A DNA stretch of 64,000 nt from Brachionus rotundiformis (GCA_016802295.1 JAESIW010000162.1:289802-353801); one strand, 5' to 3'. Shown: positions 34,301-46,978, counted from the stretch's first letter. Translations and numbers: made by a program. The notes: a model not told the origin generated them from the sequence alone.

Positions 34301-37300
34301 AATTTTTCTTTTCTTTAAGTCTGAAAATTTAAATAAAATTTAAATTAAAACATTAAATCTAAAACAAAAATTTATATACTTTTTTTCTTCTTCGTCTTCA
34401 TCATCATCGTCATTGGCTTGATCTTCTTCCTCTCTGTCTTCTTCTCTTTCGTTGTCAATTCTTTTTTTTGTTTTACCAATTATCAACTCTTGTAAATAGT
34501 CGCGGAATTTTACATGAAAAAGGTTTAATTTCTCGGCCAAAAATCTAGCCTGAGTGCTTTTGCCAGAACCACGAGGGCCTAGAACAATAATTCTTGCCGG
34601 TGGTATCTTCAGCTTGTGTCTTGAGCTTGGCAAATATTTAAGTGGACTTTCCATGAATTCTTTTTTGGCTTCTTCACTTGAAAATCTGTAAAATCTTTCA
34701 CGGTATTTGCACTGAATTTCTGGATTGCCAGGAACAAGTGTATAATTGGTACGCAAAGCGACTGGACAATAGTGACTGGTCTCTCCGAAGGAAATTTTCT
34801 TCTCTTTCAAGCTTGGGTCAAATATGTTCTCGTCTCCGTCCTCTTCGCCCTCTTCATAATCCTCTTCTTCCTCCTCCTCTTCTTTTTCTTCCTCTTCTTC
34901 TTCATCATTATCATCAGGCTCATCTTCATCAATTCCGTCAAAATCAACTGCGCGGAATTTGAACATCTTTTCGATCACATTAGCCGATTCATCTGCCAAA
35001 GCTTCAACACTTTTTTCCGGTTCAGATGACTTTTTATTTATGTCAATATAGGATGGCTCTGATCCAGTAATGGTAGACACTGAATTCTGTATACCTTTGA
35101 TTGTGTCCAAAATTGGTTTTAATTTGTTCAAAAATTCCTGGGTCTCTGGTCCTTTTATGGGATAACCAGCCTCTGAAAACTGTACCGATGACTTCTTATC
35201 ACTATTTTGTTTGTCTTTTTTTGGCTCTTCCTCTTCCACTATTTTTTCCAATATCTTCGGTTCTTCTTCAACTTCTTCACCTATTTTTTCCGAATTCTCA
35301 TCCTCTTCTTTTATGTCCATTTCAATACTGTGCACCTTTTTAAGTTCGGCATCTCTTCAAAATAAATTATTTGTAAATTAATATTGTAAACTATTTGGAA
35401 TTTATTATTAAAATAATAATCTCCAAGATTTCATTTAAAATTTTTATCCTATAAGTAATGGTAATGCATCGTTTGACCATAAATTATTTGTCCATTCAAG
35501 AAAAAAAACTTTTCGCAGTTATATAAATCTTAAATCTAATTTTTTATTATGGTTTTTTGGAAAAACTATTTTGAAAATTTTTCTTAATTTTTATAAAAAG
35601 GCATATGATTAGAAAAAAATTATTATTTTATTGGATTTAAAAATTATGAGATCTACTAATGAGATATGGCTAGTAATTACTTTTTTAATTTTTCAGCTTT
35701 TTGGTTAGCTTCTTCGGCAAGTCTCTTGGTAATTCGTTGATCAATCTCATTTTTGTTCAATTGATACCATCGTTTTAACAAAATGGACGAGTCATCGCTT
35801 GAGTCTTGCAAAATTAGGAAAGTATCCGGAATAATGTTGCTCTCAGCCATGGCATTCAACTGTTCTGAATCATTGGGAAAATTATCTAAAATCCATCCAC
35901 CATCATTGGGAGCTGTAGGATCAATTTTGGCTCTGTTTTTTCTAATTTTATCCAACTCTTCTTGCAAAACTTTGATGTATTCTGATGGTGGCAAGCTAAA
36001 TTGTTGTTTTGAGAAGTCATCCAGAGCCTTGTCAATCGCCAATTGAATATCTGGATGGTCAGAACTTACTGTTATTTCACCTTCTTCTGAATAAGTTACA
36101 TTCGGGTCCAATTTAGAATAATCAATTGGCTCATTAACAATTGATTCTTCTTTTTGAATTTCAAAGTCCTCATTTCCATTCACCTTTTCTTCGGCTTCCT
36201 GCTCAGGCTCAGCTTTATCTTCTGATCCCTCTTGACTCTCTTGAACTTCTTGACTCTCTTGAACATCTTGACTTTCTTGAGCTTCTTGATTTTCCTGGTT
36301 TTCGGCAAGCATGGTAGCGCGTTCAGCCTGTTCCTGCTCTCTTTTGGCTCTCTCTATTTCCAATTTTTCCCTAAATTTTTGTTTTATAGAATCAATAGCG
36401 CTCTGTGTAGTCTCAGCAGTCAATTTTTCTTTCAGTTCATCATTGGCCTTTTTGATCTTTGGATCCATTAAGCTTTTCATGTCAATAACACTAGCATTGT
36501 ATTTTTTTGCTAATAAAGCACTTAAACTTGTCTTTCCAGAAAATGGTGTACCCAAAATACTAATTTTGCACGGAGCTCTAGGCTGAGGTAGTCTTAGATA
36601 GGGCCTAGGATTTTTCAAAAATTGTCTCAATTGATTTTCATCTGCCATTAAATAGATCTTGTCCAAAAAAGATGCAGCATAGTCTGGTTTGCCACTCACA
36701 ATTTTGCCATCTTTTAAACTAACTGGACAATAGAAACTGCATTTGCTACGCCTCCATTTAAATTTGCCAGATAGTTTCTTCCTGGATTGTAATGAGCTAA
36801 AATTTTCCTCAATTTCAATAGTGTCAATGAAATGGTCTACATTTGGACTTTCTTCCTCATTAACCTCGACTGGGTCGGACATTCTCAAAACCTTGGCTGC
36901 TTTTCTAATAGGATAGCTCTCCAATCTTAAAAGTAATTGCTTTATAAGTATTGTTGGAGACAAATTAGAGTCAAGTTCAATCAGATAAGATTGGTCCATG
37001 TTTGCCATTTGATCTTCCAAAATTCGTAAAAGAGCCTCTTTGAAATTTTTAAGAGATGATTCTACATAAGCCAAAGTGTCTTCGGGTCTAACAACGAGTC
37101 TTTCGACAACGTCGTTTGCAATTACGGCAAAAAACTCGTCCTGTGGCTCTTCTGGTTTTTCTTCTTCCATTTCTTCGGCTTCTTCCTCATTTTCTTCCTC
37201 TTCGCCCTGATTTTCTTCCTTTTTGACCGGCTTGGGCTTATTTGGTGCATACATTTCTTTAATGTACAAATTACCAGATATTGGATCAATTTTTTGGTTC

Positions 37301-38081
37301 ACTCTTCTTCGGGTTAAGTCTTTGTCTGGAATCTGGAAAAATATTTTAAAAATATATCTTTTAAACCAAATGTTTTATACTCTTAGGTTGATGATGAAAT
37401 CTGGTTGTAGTTTCCAATTTTTCATCATTTCCATTTGCTGACCAATATCGAAATTGTTTTCACTTTGAGAAGGAAAACCGTCAAGAACATAGCCATGATG
37501 AGCTACTTCAGGCGAGTTGATTTTTTCATCTATCATTTGGGCTACAATTGATTCAGGTATTGCCTCACCTTTGAGCAAAATATCTTGAGCTTTTTTGCCA
37601 AGATCAGAATTATTTCTTATGTTGAATAAAATAAGATCAGTAGCTTTAAAATTAATTTACAGTTTAGACAAAAATGATTAAGAATTAAGTTTTACGATTG
37701 ACCAGCTCGGCCTTCCATTCAGTTGCCAATTTTTTGGCGATTGTGCTCTTACCAGAGCCCGGTTTTCCAACGACCAAAAAACAAGTCGGTTTTGATGTAA
37801 GAAAACGCTGCTCTGCCTATAATAAGATTAATTTGGAAAATTTATTGCATAAATTGTAAATGTTTTACTTCATCTTCGTCAAATGAATCTAAGTTTAGAT
37901 AATCCTGTAAGGTGAATTTTTTTGGGAGATTATCCTTAAATTAAAAAGTATGATAAAAAAATTTTTTTGGAAAAAAAAATTATTTTCTGGTCACTTTTGA
38001 TTTTAGTTCGTAAACAGAACCACCAGTTTGTACATGTATCTCCTGAGAGGATTTTTCCTCAGGGTTTTTCTGGTTTTCCAT
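31329..38081 (-). CDS. AK9: Adenylate kinase 9-like multidomain protein, 1901 aa
   Basis: Twelve exons join in frame: 38081-37995, 37934-37869, 37816-37696, 37643-37381, 37332-35681, 35354-34380, 34320-34174, 34120-33901, 33841-33767, 33542-33348, 33287-31595 and 31540-31329 (5706 nt). AK9 is a large ciliary nucleoside mono/diphosphate kinase; human AK9 has almost the same length. Four kinase units are visible by P-loops: GKPGSGKS (about residue 70), GTPFSGKT (about 440), GPRGSGKS (about 988) and GPPKSGKT (about 1402). Each has a later FP lid-core motif: LDGFPS, LDNFPN, LEGFPN, LDNFPV. Five YHS-like CPV modules (YCPVSL, YCPVAL, WCPVKQ, YCPVSL, YCPVTF) sit between or after the kinases. Long Glu-rich linkers separate the units. 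The last donor (GTTGGT) is weak, but the next exon continues the frame to a stop. Confidence 0.9.
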
Positions 38082-39595
38082 GATTACAACCAGATAATAT
38101 CAATAATTATATGTAATGTTTATCCAAAAAGCTAAATTACAAGTTAAAATAAATGCTCAAAACGTTAAATTAAAATGGAATAATATATTTAGTTGCCATA
38201 GTTATTTAAGTTTATATGTAATTTTGGTATCCAAGGTTACCAAAGCAGAATATTGCAGAATAAATTTAAAATTTTTCAAACTCTCTATTATCAATGAGAA
38301 AATAAATCAAAATATTTTTTTTTAATTTTATTTAAATATCAATTAATTTTTTAAAATAATTTAAAAGTTCTGGCCCTAAGAGAAGTTAAAAAAAAATAAA
38401 TATCAATGATGTGTTTGATAAATCCGTGTGATTATCTTTCAAAATAGAAAGCTATTTTCAATCTAAATATATTAAAACTAATAATTATTTAAAAATTTTA
38501 TATTAAGATATCTAAAAAAATAATTTTAAAAAGCGTTAATTGAATACACTGACTATAAGTCAGTCTTTAAAGCAAAAAGTTATAATTATTAAGTTAAATT
38601 GTACTTAATCAAGACTACTGTCCCATCAAACCTTTATTAACATGCATCTAATATTTTTAATCCATGTGAACTTAATTATTTTAGATATCTTGATATAAGC
38701 GTAGATAAAATTATTTTATTCTTTAAATAGCATGGTTAAATAATAACCAATTGCATTATATCTTGAAATTTTTTAATTAGAAAATTAAGATAGATATTTT
38801 CTAAACAACCAGATAACAGTAACCCAGATTGAATGATAGTGCCTTAATATGAAAATCTTTTGAATAAAATTCACAATTTTTATATCTTTAGATAGTTCTA
38901 TTAGAATAAACATAGACCAATAGACTGAAAATTATTAAACTGTTTTTAACTAGAAATTAATATTATGTTAATGGAACGACAGATTTTAACAATGCATTTA
39001 AAAATTAATATACGGTAAATTATTTTGAAGCCTTTTTGGTGAACAAATTTTTTTTTAAAAATCTATTTCAAGAATAAATCTGTTGAAAATATACCTTTTA
39101 AAAAATAATAAAAAATTATAATTATAATTTTCCAGAAAATAAACTGCATAAATCATTAGTAAGAAAATAAAACGAGATATTTGCTCTACATAGCTAAATA
39201 TTCTCATAGTTTGAGGCCTCCATGACAAGGAAATGATGACATTTAGATAAAGACTTGACGAGTTGTGGCCAAATGAGATAACGAGCATCTAATCCTCATT
39301 GGCCCTAAACTTACCACTCGCCTATTTGGCAAATTTTTTTAATAGATTAATTAGAAAAAAAACTCATTTCATACCAAAAAGCATAGTTAATCCGTGTTCA
39401 AATACATTCATTAGTGATGACTATGTCAATGACCAACACAATATCTAACTGACCCGTTCAATATTTACAAGCACACATTTTCCTATACTTTATTATTGAT
39501 TTATTATAATTAAAATATAAAAGAAATGATTATAATTTTATTTTTAATTTACTATTTAGATTGTTTAGTTATTTTTTTTTGGTTAATTTTTTAGA
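38082..39595. other. Divergent intergenic region between AK9 and GIPC
   Basis: 1.5 kb, AT-rich, between two start codons pointing apart. It presumably holds both promoters. No motif was recognised with confidence. Confidence 0.5.
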
Positions 39596-40748
39596 ATGCC
39601 ATTTGTGTCAAAAAAAAAGTCCAAAGACGAGCAGGCAAGCTTGGCTGAGACCAGCATGAGCAAATCAAGTCCCGAAAAGAACAAAAATCAAACAGATGAA
39701 CCATCCAAGCCCAAGCTTGTCTTTCACTGTCAACTAGCACATGGCAGTCCGACCGGACTCATCAGCGGATTCTCTAATGTCAAAGAACTTTATTCCAAAA
39801 TTGCTGAATGCTATGATATCCAAGCCAATGAAGTAACAACTAAATTGGGAGCCAAATTTAAAAATTTATTTTTTTCTACTTAAAAGATTTTATTCTGCAC
39901 TTTAAATACTCACAAAGTTGATATGAACAAATTGTTAGGTGGTCAAATCGGCCTGGAGGACTTTATATTCGCACATTTGAAAGGAAGCGTCAAGACAATT
40001 CAAGTATTTAAGGGCGAGCCAGCTCTTGGCCTCACCATAACAGACAATGGTGCTGGTTATGCTTTTATTAAACGAATCAAAGAAGGAAGTATTATAGATA
40101 AACTAGCTGACCAGATCAAAATTGGAGACCACATCGAAAAAATAAATGACCAAGACTTGATAGGCTCGAGACACTTCGAAGTGGCCAAAATGCTTAAAGA
40201 CATCCCGGTCGGAACTACTTTTACTCTCAAATTGGTAGAGCCAACCAGGGAGGGATTTTGTAATTTCCATTTAGAAAAACCAAAGTTAAAAGATAATTTT
40301 TTTTCCTATTAAGTAAATATTGGTGCTCGAAATTCCAAACAAGTTCCAAAAACTGTCTCTAATGGCAAACAAACTATGCGAATGAAATCAGGAAAAGTCG
40401 AGGAAAGGGTAAGTGACCAAGAATTGAAGATAATTTTTTAAATAAAATAAAGAAATAAAATAATTTTTATTAATAAATGATATTTTATTTAAGGACGAGT
40501 TTGTTGACTTGGCTGTGGCAAAGATAAACAGCTTGTTGGAAACATTTATGGGTATACATGACTCGGACTTGGCTCAGACAATATGGGAACTGGGCCGTGA
40601 TTACAAAAATCCGCATGAATTCATCGAAGCTATTTCCAATTCGGAAATATCCGATTTTGGTTTTAGCGACGATTTTGTGTTTGACCTATGGGGTGCTATT
40701 AGTGACGCCCGTGACGGACGCCTCAGAGCGCTCAACAACAACCAATAA
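39596..40748 (+). CDS. GIPC: GIPC-family PDZ adaptor, 319 aa
   Basis: Four exons join in frame: 39596-39832, 39887-40259, 40314-40408 and 40494-40748 (960 nt). GIPC proteins link receptor tails to myosin VI and act in endocytic traffic. The order is a charged N-terminus, the GH1 domain (LVFHCQLAHGSPTG, then ILFCTLNTHKVDMNKLLGGQ and IGLEDFIFAHLKG) and a PDZ domain (GLTITDNGAGYAFIKRIKEG). The C-terminal GH2 domain follows (LETFMGIHDSDLAQTIWELG, then DDFVFDLWGAISDARDGR). All match GIPC closely. The short third exon fits the variable PDZ-GH2 linker. Length is as usual for the family. Confidence 0.95.
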
Positions 40749-41623
40749 TGCTTATTTGATTAACATTCAAGAACGCTTTAAATATTTGTTTGACCAAACC
40801 GAGTAAAATATTACCAAGATACCAAATCACATTTAAGCTAATTTGTCATATTATCAATTAATTGTAAATTAAATTTAGTTTATGTGTTGTATTTTTATTA
40901 CTATTATTATTAATATTATTAAAAATGAATACAAAATTTTTGAATAAACCCATATTCATTCATGTTCAAGACTTATTTTATTATTTAAATATTCATTCAA
41001 GTTGATTTTGTTATATTGTGCCTTTGTTGAGCATATTTATTAGCTAGGCTTCATTTTTTAAGAACAAAGAAAATACTAAATTAAAAAATAAGAAAAATAT
41101 GTTTGTTTTTATAAAGATTTTTTAAGATTTCGTTCAAAACCACTTTTTTTTTCTTTTAAAATAACTGCTCTAGTGATATGTTAAATTTCTGGCTCAAGAT
41201 ACATATTTCTTAAATTTAATTGATAGCAAAATATTTAATAATTTAATATTTTTGAATAATATTTAAATTTAATAATTCGACTAGACTTATATTACAGAAT
41301 TTTTTCATTTTGCTAATTTTTTTAAATAATTAAACTAAAAATTAGACTAAATAAACAAAATTTGCCTTGAGTTTTTTTAAATTTTAAGCAAATTGGAGAG
41401 GGGTGTCTTGTTCCAAGGCTTTGGTTCATACTCGTACTATCAAATATTAATAAAACATATCTTTTAGTGAAAGATAAAAAAGACTAAACATTTTTGTTAG
41501 ATTAAATTAAAAAAAAAACTTAAATTATTGTATTATCTATTTCAAAAAATATGATGCATTACTTTAATTATTGAAAAAAATATGCTTGACTCAAATTAAA
41601 TTAAACTAAAATTAATTTAAAAA
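40749..41623. other. GIPC 3' region and spacer
   Basis: AT-rich with an AATAAA-type signal near 40943. No gene was seen. Confidence 0.5.
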
Positions 41624-41696
41624 AGCCCCCAGGGAGGATCGAACTCCCGACCCCCAGTTTACAAGACTGGTGCTCTAACCACTGAGCTATGGAGGC
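41624..41696 (-). tRNA. tRNA-Thr (anticodon TGT), second copy
   Basis: Identical over all 73 nt to 12493-12565, with no flanking similarity beyond a few bases. Same strand. A T-run follows the 3' end. Confidence 0.95.
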
Positions 41697-41960
41697 TTAT
41701 GCTGACCCAACAATCAATCAAGTTTAACCGAATGCAACTTTTTAATAAAAATTTTTTGTCTTCTGTTATCTATTTTAACTTTGGTTTATAGAAAACAAAT
41801 TAAAATTGAAAAAAATAAAAATTTTAAATTTAAATATTTTGTTAAGTTAAGTAAGTAAAAGAAAAAGACAATTTAAAAAAATTAGTTTTTTTCTTATATA
41901 TAAATACTAAAACTAATTTAAACACATTTCTTTGATAAAATAAAATAAAGAAAAAATCAA

Positions 41961-44108
41961 ATGGACGTAACCATAGATAGTAATTAGTCTTCATTTTAAT
42001 TGTGGCTTTCTGTCATCTATTTTTCGATTAAGATTTTGAATCAGTCCTACCGGATATAAAGAAAAAGATAGAAGAGTGTACATTTTGTTCAATTGACTGT
42101 GAACTAACTGGCATAACCCAGTACAAAAGTCTCAATTCATTTGACACCCCAAGGATCCGATATGATAAAATTAAAAATGTATACTTGACAATTACCTGAA
42201 ATAGCCAACAAAAAAATTATCTCTTTAGAATGACAATAGTTTTTTGATAATTCAATTTGGTTTATGCTTATTCAAATATAATGAATTAGACAAAAGGCAA
42301 TTAAAAGTTAAAAAAATCTTTATTAAAAAAAATAATAATTTTAAAACAGCTATGAGACCGATGCTTATAATTGCTACCTATTTCCACGCTCAGTCAACTG
42401 TAAATACACCCGAGATTTTTCTTTTTCCTGCTTAGTAAGTCCTAATACTGCTACTGATAAAGAGATAAATATTTATCTACGTAGAGTTCTTCACTAGAAT
42501 TTTTAATTGAGCAAAATTTTGACTTCAACAAGTTGCTCAAAAAAGGCGTCTCGTTTTTGAGTAAAGACCAGGAAGAAGCAACAAGACACAGACTTGAATT
42601 GGAACTGGAAGAAAAAAGCACTCCCAAAGGCACTTTGTATCCTTCCAAAAAGGAAGAACTGCACAAACAAATAGATGCTTTGATGGCTGAAATTGATGAA
42701 TTCGTTCAAAATGAGAACGAGACCAGCAAGGAAATAAAATTTACCGAATTGTAAAAGAAAATATATTTAAAATTTTTAAATTAATTTTAATTTTAAAGTG
42801 TATTGAGAATTTTTATTGAAAAAAATATTCGTCAAAAGTATCAGAAACTTTTAAAGTATGAAAATAAATTTTTAGAAAATAAAGAACGTCTCATGATAAT
42901 TACGAAAGTAGATAGCCAAGACATAAAAACAGATCTAGTAGATAAATTTATTTTTATGATTATTTATTTGATAAAATAAAAATTTTAATCTTAAAGGAGG
43001 ATTTCGAAAAAGAAATCGGCTTTTCCAAACTAATATGGTTTTTATCTCAATCAGTAAATTATTTCAAAATATTTAATTTATTTTAAAAAAAAATTAATTT
43101 ACATTTCTGGTTCTTTTTTAGCAAAAGTTGATTATTGGTCATAATATGATGACAGATATAATGCAAATATTGCGGCAATTTTTTTCATCTCCATTACCAG
43201 AAGTAAATATAAATGATTGTAAAATTGGTGCTACAAATAAAACCTAAATTAATTAAGAATTTCGAGGACTTTAAATCAATGACTAATTCTTTGTTTCCAA
43301 AAATTTTGGATACCAAATACATGGCAAATGTTCCACCACTCAAAGAGCTAATTAACAACACCACTTTAGGTGACATGTACAAAATACTGAAAAAAGAACC
43401 CTTTCCTCAAATAAAAATAGGTAGAAAAATTTAAAACAAGATAACAAAAAAAAACAATTATCCTAAACAATTTATAGATAATGATAATTATTATGACAAC
43501 GATGAAAAGCTTCATGAAGCAGGCTATGATGCATTTTTGACAGGATGTTGCTTTGCCCGCATGATGCACTATCTGGAAACAATCAAAGGCTCCCGACCAA
43601 CAATTGAAGAATTCTACATGAATAAGTAGATTAGGAATTTTTTTTTTATTAAATTAGACTTTTTAATTAATATTCAAGGCTTTATTTAATGAAGTCGTAT
43701 GATAGTGTATATATAGATTTAAAAAACCACCAAGAAGAGCCAAAAAGGGACAACGTGTTTTATTTAGAGTTTCCGCCAAGCTGGGAAACACAAGACTTGT
43801 ATGATCTATTTGGTGCATATGGCCCAATTTTTATAGGATGGATAAATGACAAATCGGCTTTTGTTGCTCTGCAAAATGGGGATAATGTGAAAAAAGCTGC
43901 TGGACAGTTGGTTGGTGTATCAGGAAGAGAATACAAAGTGTATTTTTATTCAACATATATCAATCAGAAGAATAAATCAAGCCTAGGTGAAAGAAAAGAA
44001 AATGGAGAAGGGAAAGGAATCGATAAAAGAAAACGGAAAGAAGAACAACAAAAAGAAAAAGAAATAGCGACAAGTGATTCAGAGCAAAAAAAATTAAAAA
44101 AAGAGTAA
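41961..44108 (+). CDS. PARN: Poly(A)-specific ribonuclease PARN, 534 aa
   Basis: Eleven exons join in frame: 41961-41979, 42033-42178, 42229-42306, 42357-42434, 42485-42750, 42799-42937, 42997-43053, 43122-43202, 43258-43420, 43478-43625 and 43679-44108 (1605 nt). PARN is the DEDD-family 3' exonuclease that removes poly(A) and trims small RNAs. The four catalytic acids have counterparts: Asp28 and Glu30 in SIDCELTG, Asp in IGHNMMTDIM, and Asp in HEAGYDAFLTG. Other matches: IIQFGLCLFKY, NFDFNKLLKKGV, LFPKILDTKYMA, INNTTLG. The last exon has the RRM-like domain (RDNVFYLEFPPSWETQDLYD) and a Lys-rich nuclear tail. The R3H insert near residues 150-220 is present but divergent. The exon 3 donor (GTTAAA) and the small first exons are the least certain parts. 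Confidence 0.92.
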
Positions 44109-44543
44109 GAAAAATTGAATTAAAATAAAAGAATATTAATATTTTGCCTATTAAAAGGGAAAAGAATGGTAATTTTAAAAAAGTTTAATAAAAATTAATA
44201 ATTTTTTGAAATAGAAAAACCTTTTGGTGAAAATACAGATTGGTGAATAACTACAGAATTACATATATAATAAAATAAATTAATTTAAAATAAATGAGAA
44301 TAAAAATTCATTTGAAAAAATATGTTTAAATTAACAAAAATTTTATAAAAGCAAAAAAAAAAACTAATCTTAGTTATAAAAATTTTCTAAAAAAATTTAT
44401 CACAAAGAAAAGATACATTTAGTTAATTTTGAGAAAAATGAAATAGATAAAGGTAAAATTAAAAAACAAATCACAAAATGATTGGATTTGCCTTTCAAAA
44501 ATGATTATTTACTTTTTAAAAAGGTGTGAATATGTAACAAGTG
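44109..44543. other. AT-rich spacer
   Basis: PARN 3' region; no gene was seen. Confidence 0.45.
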
Positions 44544-44715
44544 AAAATTTTCTATGTTCCTGTCGAGTGACCACAACCTCCAAGTAGTATGTTAAAGAGC
44601 ATTTACTGAGCTTGCCTTTGAGTACTCGGGGTCCTCGGTAGGCCAAAGGAACATAGAAAAATAAGGTCCTGAACGTGACCATTGATTTTAAAAATTTAAA
44701 AAATTTTAAATTTCA
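44544..44715. repeat. Foldback repeat, unit A
   Basis: 172 bp, identical to 44889-45060 except for one base. Ends of the inner part are a 13 bp inverted repeat, TTTTCTATGTTCC (44548-44560) and GGAACATAGAAAA (44648-44660). Further internal pairing is possible (TCGAG/CTCGG, GACC/GGTC, CAAG/CTTG). Confidence 0.85.
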
Positions 44716-44888
44716 AAGTGCGATTTCTCTGTCAATTTTTAGAGTTTTCCTGCACTTTAAAAGCCAAAGTTCTCAGAATTTAGTGCTTTACAAGTGACTA
44801 AAATTTTGTCTTGATATGTTTAGTATTGAGTTAAATATTTAACTTTGAAATATCGAAAAAAACGCGTTTTTCGCACTTTTTCAAAGTC
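44716..44888. repeat. Spacer between foldback units
   Basis: 173 bp, including the 14 bp palindrome AAAAACGCGTTTTT near 44858-44871. Not repeated after unit B as far as can be seen. Confidence 0.5.
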
Positions 44889-45060
44889 AAAATTTTCTAT
44901 GTTCCTGTCGAGTGACCACAACCTCCAAGTAGTATGTTAAAGAGCATTTACTGAGCTTGCCTTTGAGTACTCAGGGTCCTCGGTAGGCCAAAGGAACATA
45001 GAAAAATAAGGTCCTGAACGTGACCATTGATTTTAAAAATTTAAAAAATTTTAAATTTCA
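44889..45060. repeat. Foldback repeat, unit B
   Basis: Direct copy of unit A at an offset of 345 bp with one mismatch (CTCGGGG against CTCAGGG). Confidence 0.85.
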
Positions 45061-45124
45061 TAAAAAAATATAAATTTCTTAGTGCAAAAAAAATTCAAAT
45101 ATTATTGAAAACCTTTTTCTTAGT

Positions 45125-45150
45125 TCTTTAGGTAGGCTAAAGGAACATAT
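45125..45150. repeat. Degraded partial third foldback unit
   Basis: GGTAGGCTAAAGGAACATA matches the right side of the foldback hairpin with one change. Confidence 0.5.
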
Positions 45151-45440
45151 CATTATAAATTTTATAAATTTTTAAATGAATTTATACATACATTTAACCG
45201 CAAATTTTCAATGTTTGGCATTACGGCGTGACTTTTTTACTTTGAATTTTTTAACTTAGTTTTTTTAGATTAATTTTTCTCTCCAATTTTTACTTTTTTT
45301 TAAAGAACCAATTAATTTTTTTACTTTTTATTTTAAAAATTCATTATTCAAACGTTTATGATTACTTTATTTTTTCATTTTGTTTCAATTTTTTATTGAC
45401 CACAATTTAAAATTTTATTCAAAAAACGCATTTAAAATTG

Positions 45441-45620
45441 TTATTCCGACTCGATGAGATCCCTTGGTGTTAGAGGCAGTTTTTCGTCTTTATTCTTGTT
45501 ACGCAAACATGGAAGGCATCTTACGACTATTCTTTTAATTAATTGTTTCATTTCGATAGATGGTGGTTTTTCGGCTTGGTCACTTTTCGCCGTGATTTTT
45601 AGGCGTATTGGTTGAGTCAT
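45441..45620 (-). CDS. Possible 59-residue protein, function unknown
   Basis: A minus-strand frame from an ATG at 45620 to TAA at 45441 encodes a basic protein starting MTQPIRLKITAKSDQAEK, with a CLPCL motif and the C-terminus LTPRDLIESE. The stretch is clearly less AT-rich than its surroundings and uses codons like the neighbouring genes, which is why I keep it. It could instead be one exon of a larger gene or a fossil. No family was recognised. Confidence 0.4.
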   Translation of the reverse strand: MTQPIRLKITAKSDQAEKPPSIEMKQLIKRIVVRCLPCLRNKNKDEKLPLTPRDLIESE

Positions 45621-46534
45621 ATTCAGTTCTATTTACATCCTATTCCCGGCACATCTATTTATCTAAATATTCAAACTATTTAAATTTTCCATTTTACAAA
45701 AAAACAAAATGTTTGTGACTGCTTATTATTTTTTCATCACGCCATACTGTCTATTTTCAAGACGAAAAAGAATTTTTAATATCCTAAATTGCTCTATTTA
45801 TCCAAATTAATTTCTGTATCATTTATTAATTAGCTGTTTATTCCTTTTCTTAAAGATTCTTACAATGATTATAAGTTTCTTAGTCTTCCAAGTGTGTTCG
45901 CATAGATATACGAATACGTTTATTTTTTTATGTTAGTATTTGATTCTTTATCTATTTTAATTTTGCTTATGATTAAATAAAAATTATAATAATTTATTTT
46001 AAAATTATTCTTTTTTCCGCTTAAATGCCTTGCAGATGATAATACAAAAAATAATTAACACTTCTTGTTCTCATCAGATATTATTATGAGCATTTTTCAA
46101 CCATTTAACTATTCTATTGTTCATATTTGTCGACATATTTTTTGTCTGATTTGTTTACTTCGTATTTGATTTGTAGCTTAATCTTGTAAAAATTATTTTT
46201 ATATATTTTAAATTTATATTCCAAGTATATAATGCTCGTTTTTACAATCACAAATCAGGCTAAGTAAAGATCAAGATAAATTTTAAGTCTCAAATTAACC
46301 CAAAAAAATAATTATTTTAGAGCAAAAATTAATCTATAAATAAAATAATTTTAAACTATTAATTTATTTAAACCTTTTGAAATAAAAATTAATTGATACA
46401 TTTACTTTTGTATAAATTATCCTTTAACAAATGCTGAGATATAAATTAGCTTTATCTTTTCTAATCCTGCCTGATGGATGATATAATACTTAATTTTAAT
46501 TTACGCACAAAACAATTACTTGCTTTTTTTTAAA
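45621..46534. other. AT-rich spacer
   Basis: No gene was seen. Confidence 0.45.
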
Positions 46535-46978
46535 ATGCTTCTAACAAAGATAAATATTTGTCTATTCTTACTTTTTATAAGCCTTGTAAGTGCTTCACTT
46601 GAAGACCAACCTGTCTCTAACAAAAAGGTAAAATAATAAACTTTTAGTTCAGATATTTTAGTTTTTATCAAGAAAAGAGATGTTTTAGATGTCTTGCGGA
46701 ATAAAATTTTTCCCAAAAATGAGGATGATATGACCGAGGACAATTTGGACGAGAATAACCTTAACAATTACTATACCAGCGACTTTGGCACTGGTATTAT
46801 GATAAAATTCAGAGGCCAGAACATAAACATATGCGAAGGAAAATACATTGAACTGGCCGCCAATGCACATCTTAAGATAGCTGATATCTTAATCGCTGCA
46901 TGCAGTGGTCATTCTGGATTCAAATGGCTAATAAACAAAATAGGAGATAACTTTTTTAACAAGGCTGTTGATGAATAG
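46535..46978 (+). CDS. Small secreted protein, possible prepropeptide, 132 aa
   Basis: Two exons join in frame: 46535-46627 and 46673-46978. The start MLLTKINICLFLLFISLVSA is a clear signal peptide. A short stretch ending KKKR, a convertase-type site, lies right at the exon junction. An acidic region rich in Asn follows, then a C-terminal segment with two cysteines (NICEG and AACSGHSGFKWL) that could form one disulfide. No family was recognised. The acceptor choice (ATCAAG) is forced by frame, because the upstream AG leads to an early stop. Confidence 0.65.

Noticed and set aside
42451..42709. Minus-strand frames opposite PARN exon 5
   Set aside because: They are shadows of a conserved PARN exon.
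44544..44715. HDV-like or hammerhead ribozyme in the foldback unit
   Set aside because: A CCTCGGTAGGC stretch loosely recalls the HDV core, but the order of stems and the G after a cleavage site do not fit. No CUGANGA/GAAA pair for a hammerhead was found.
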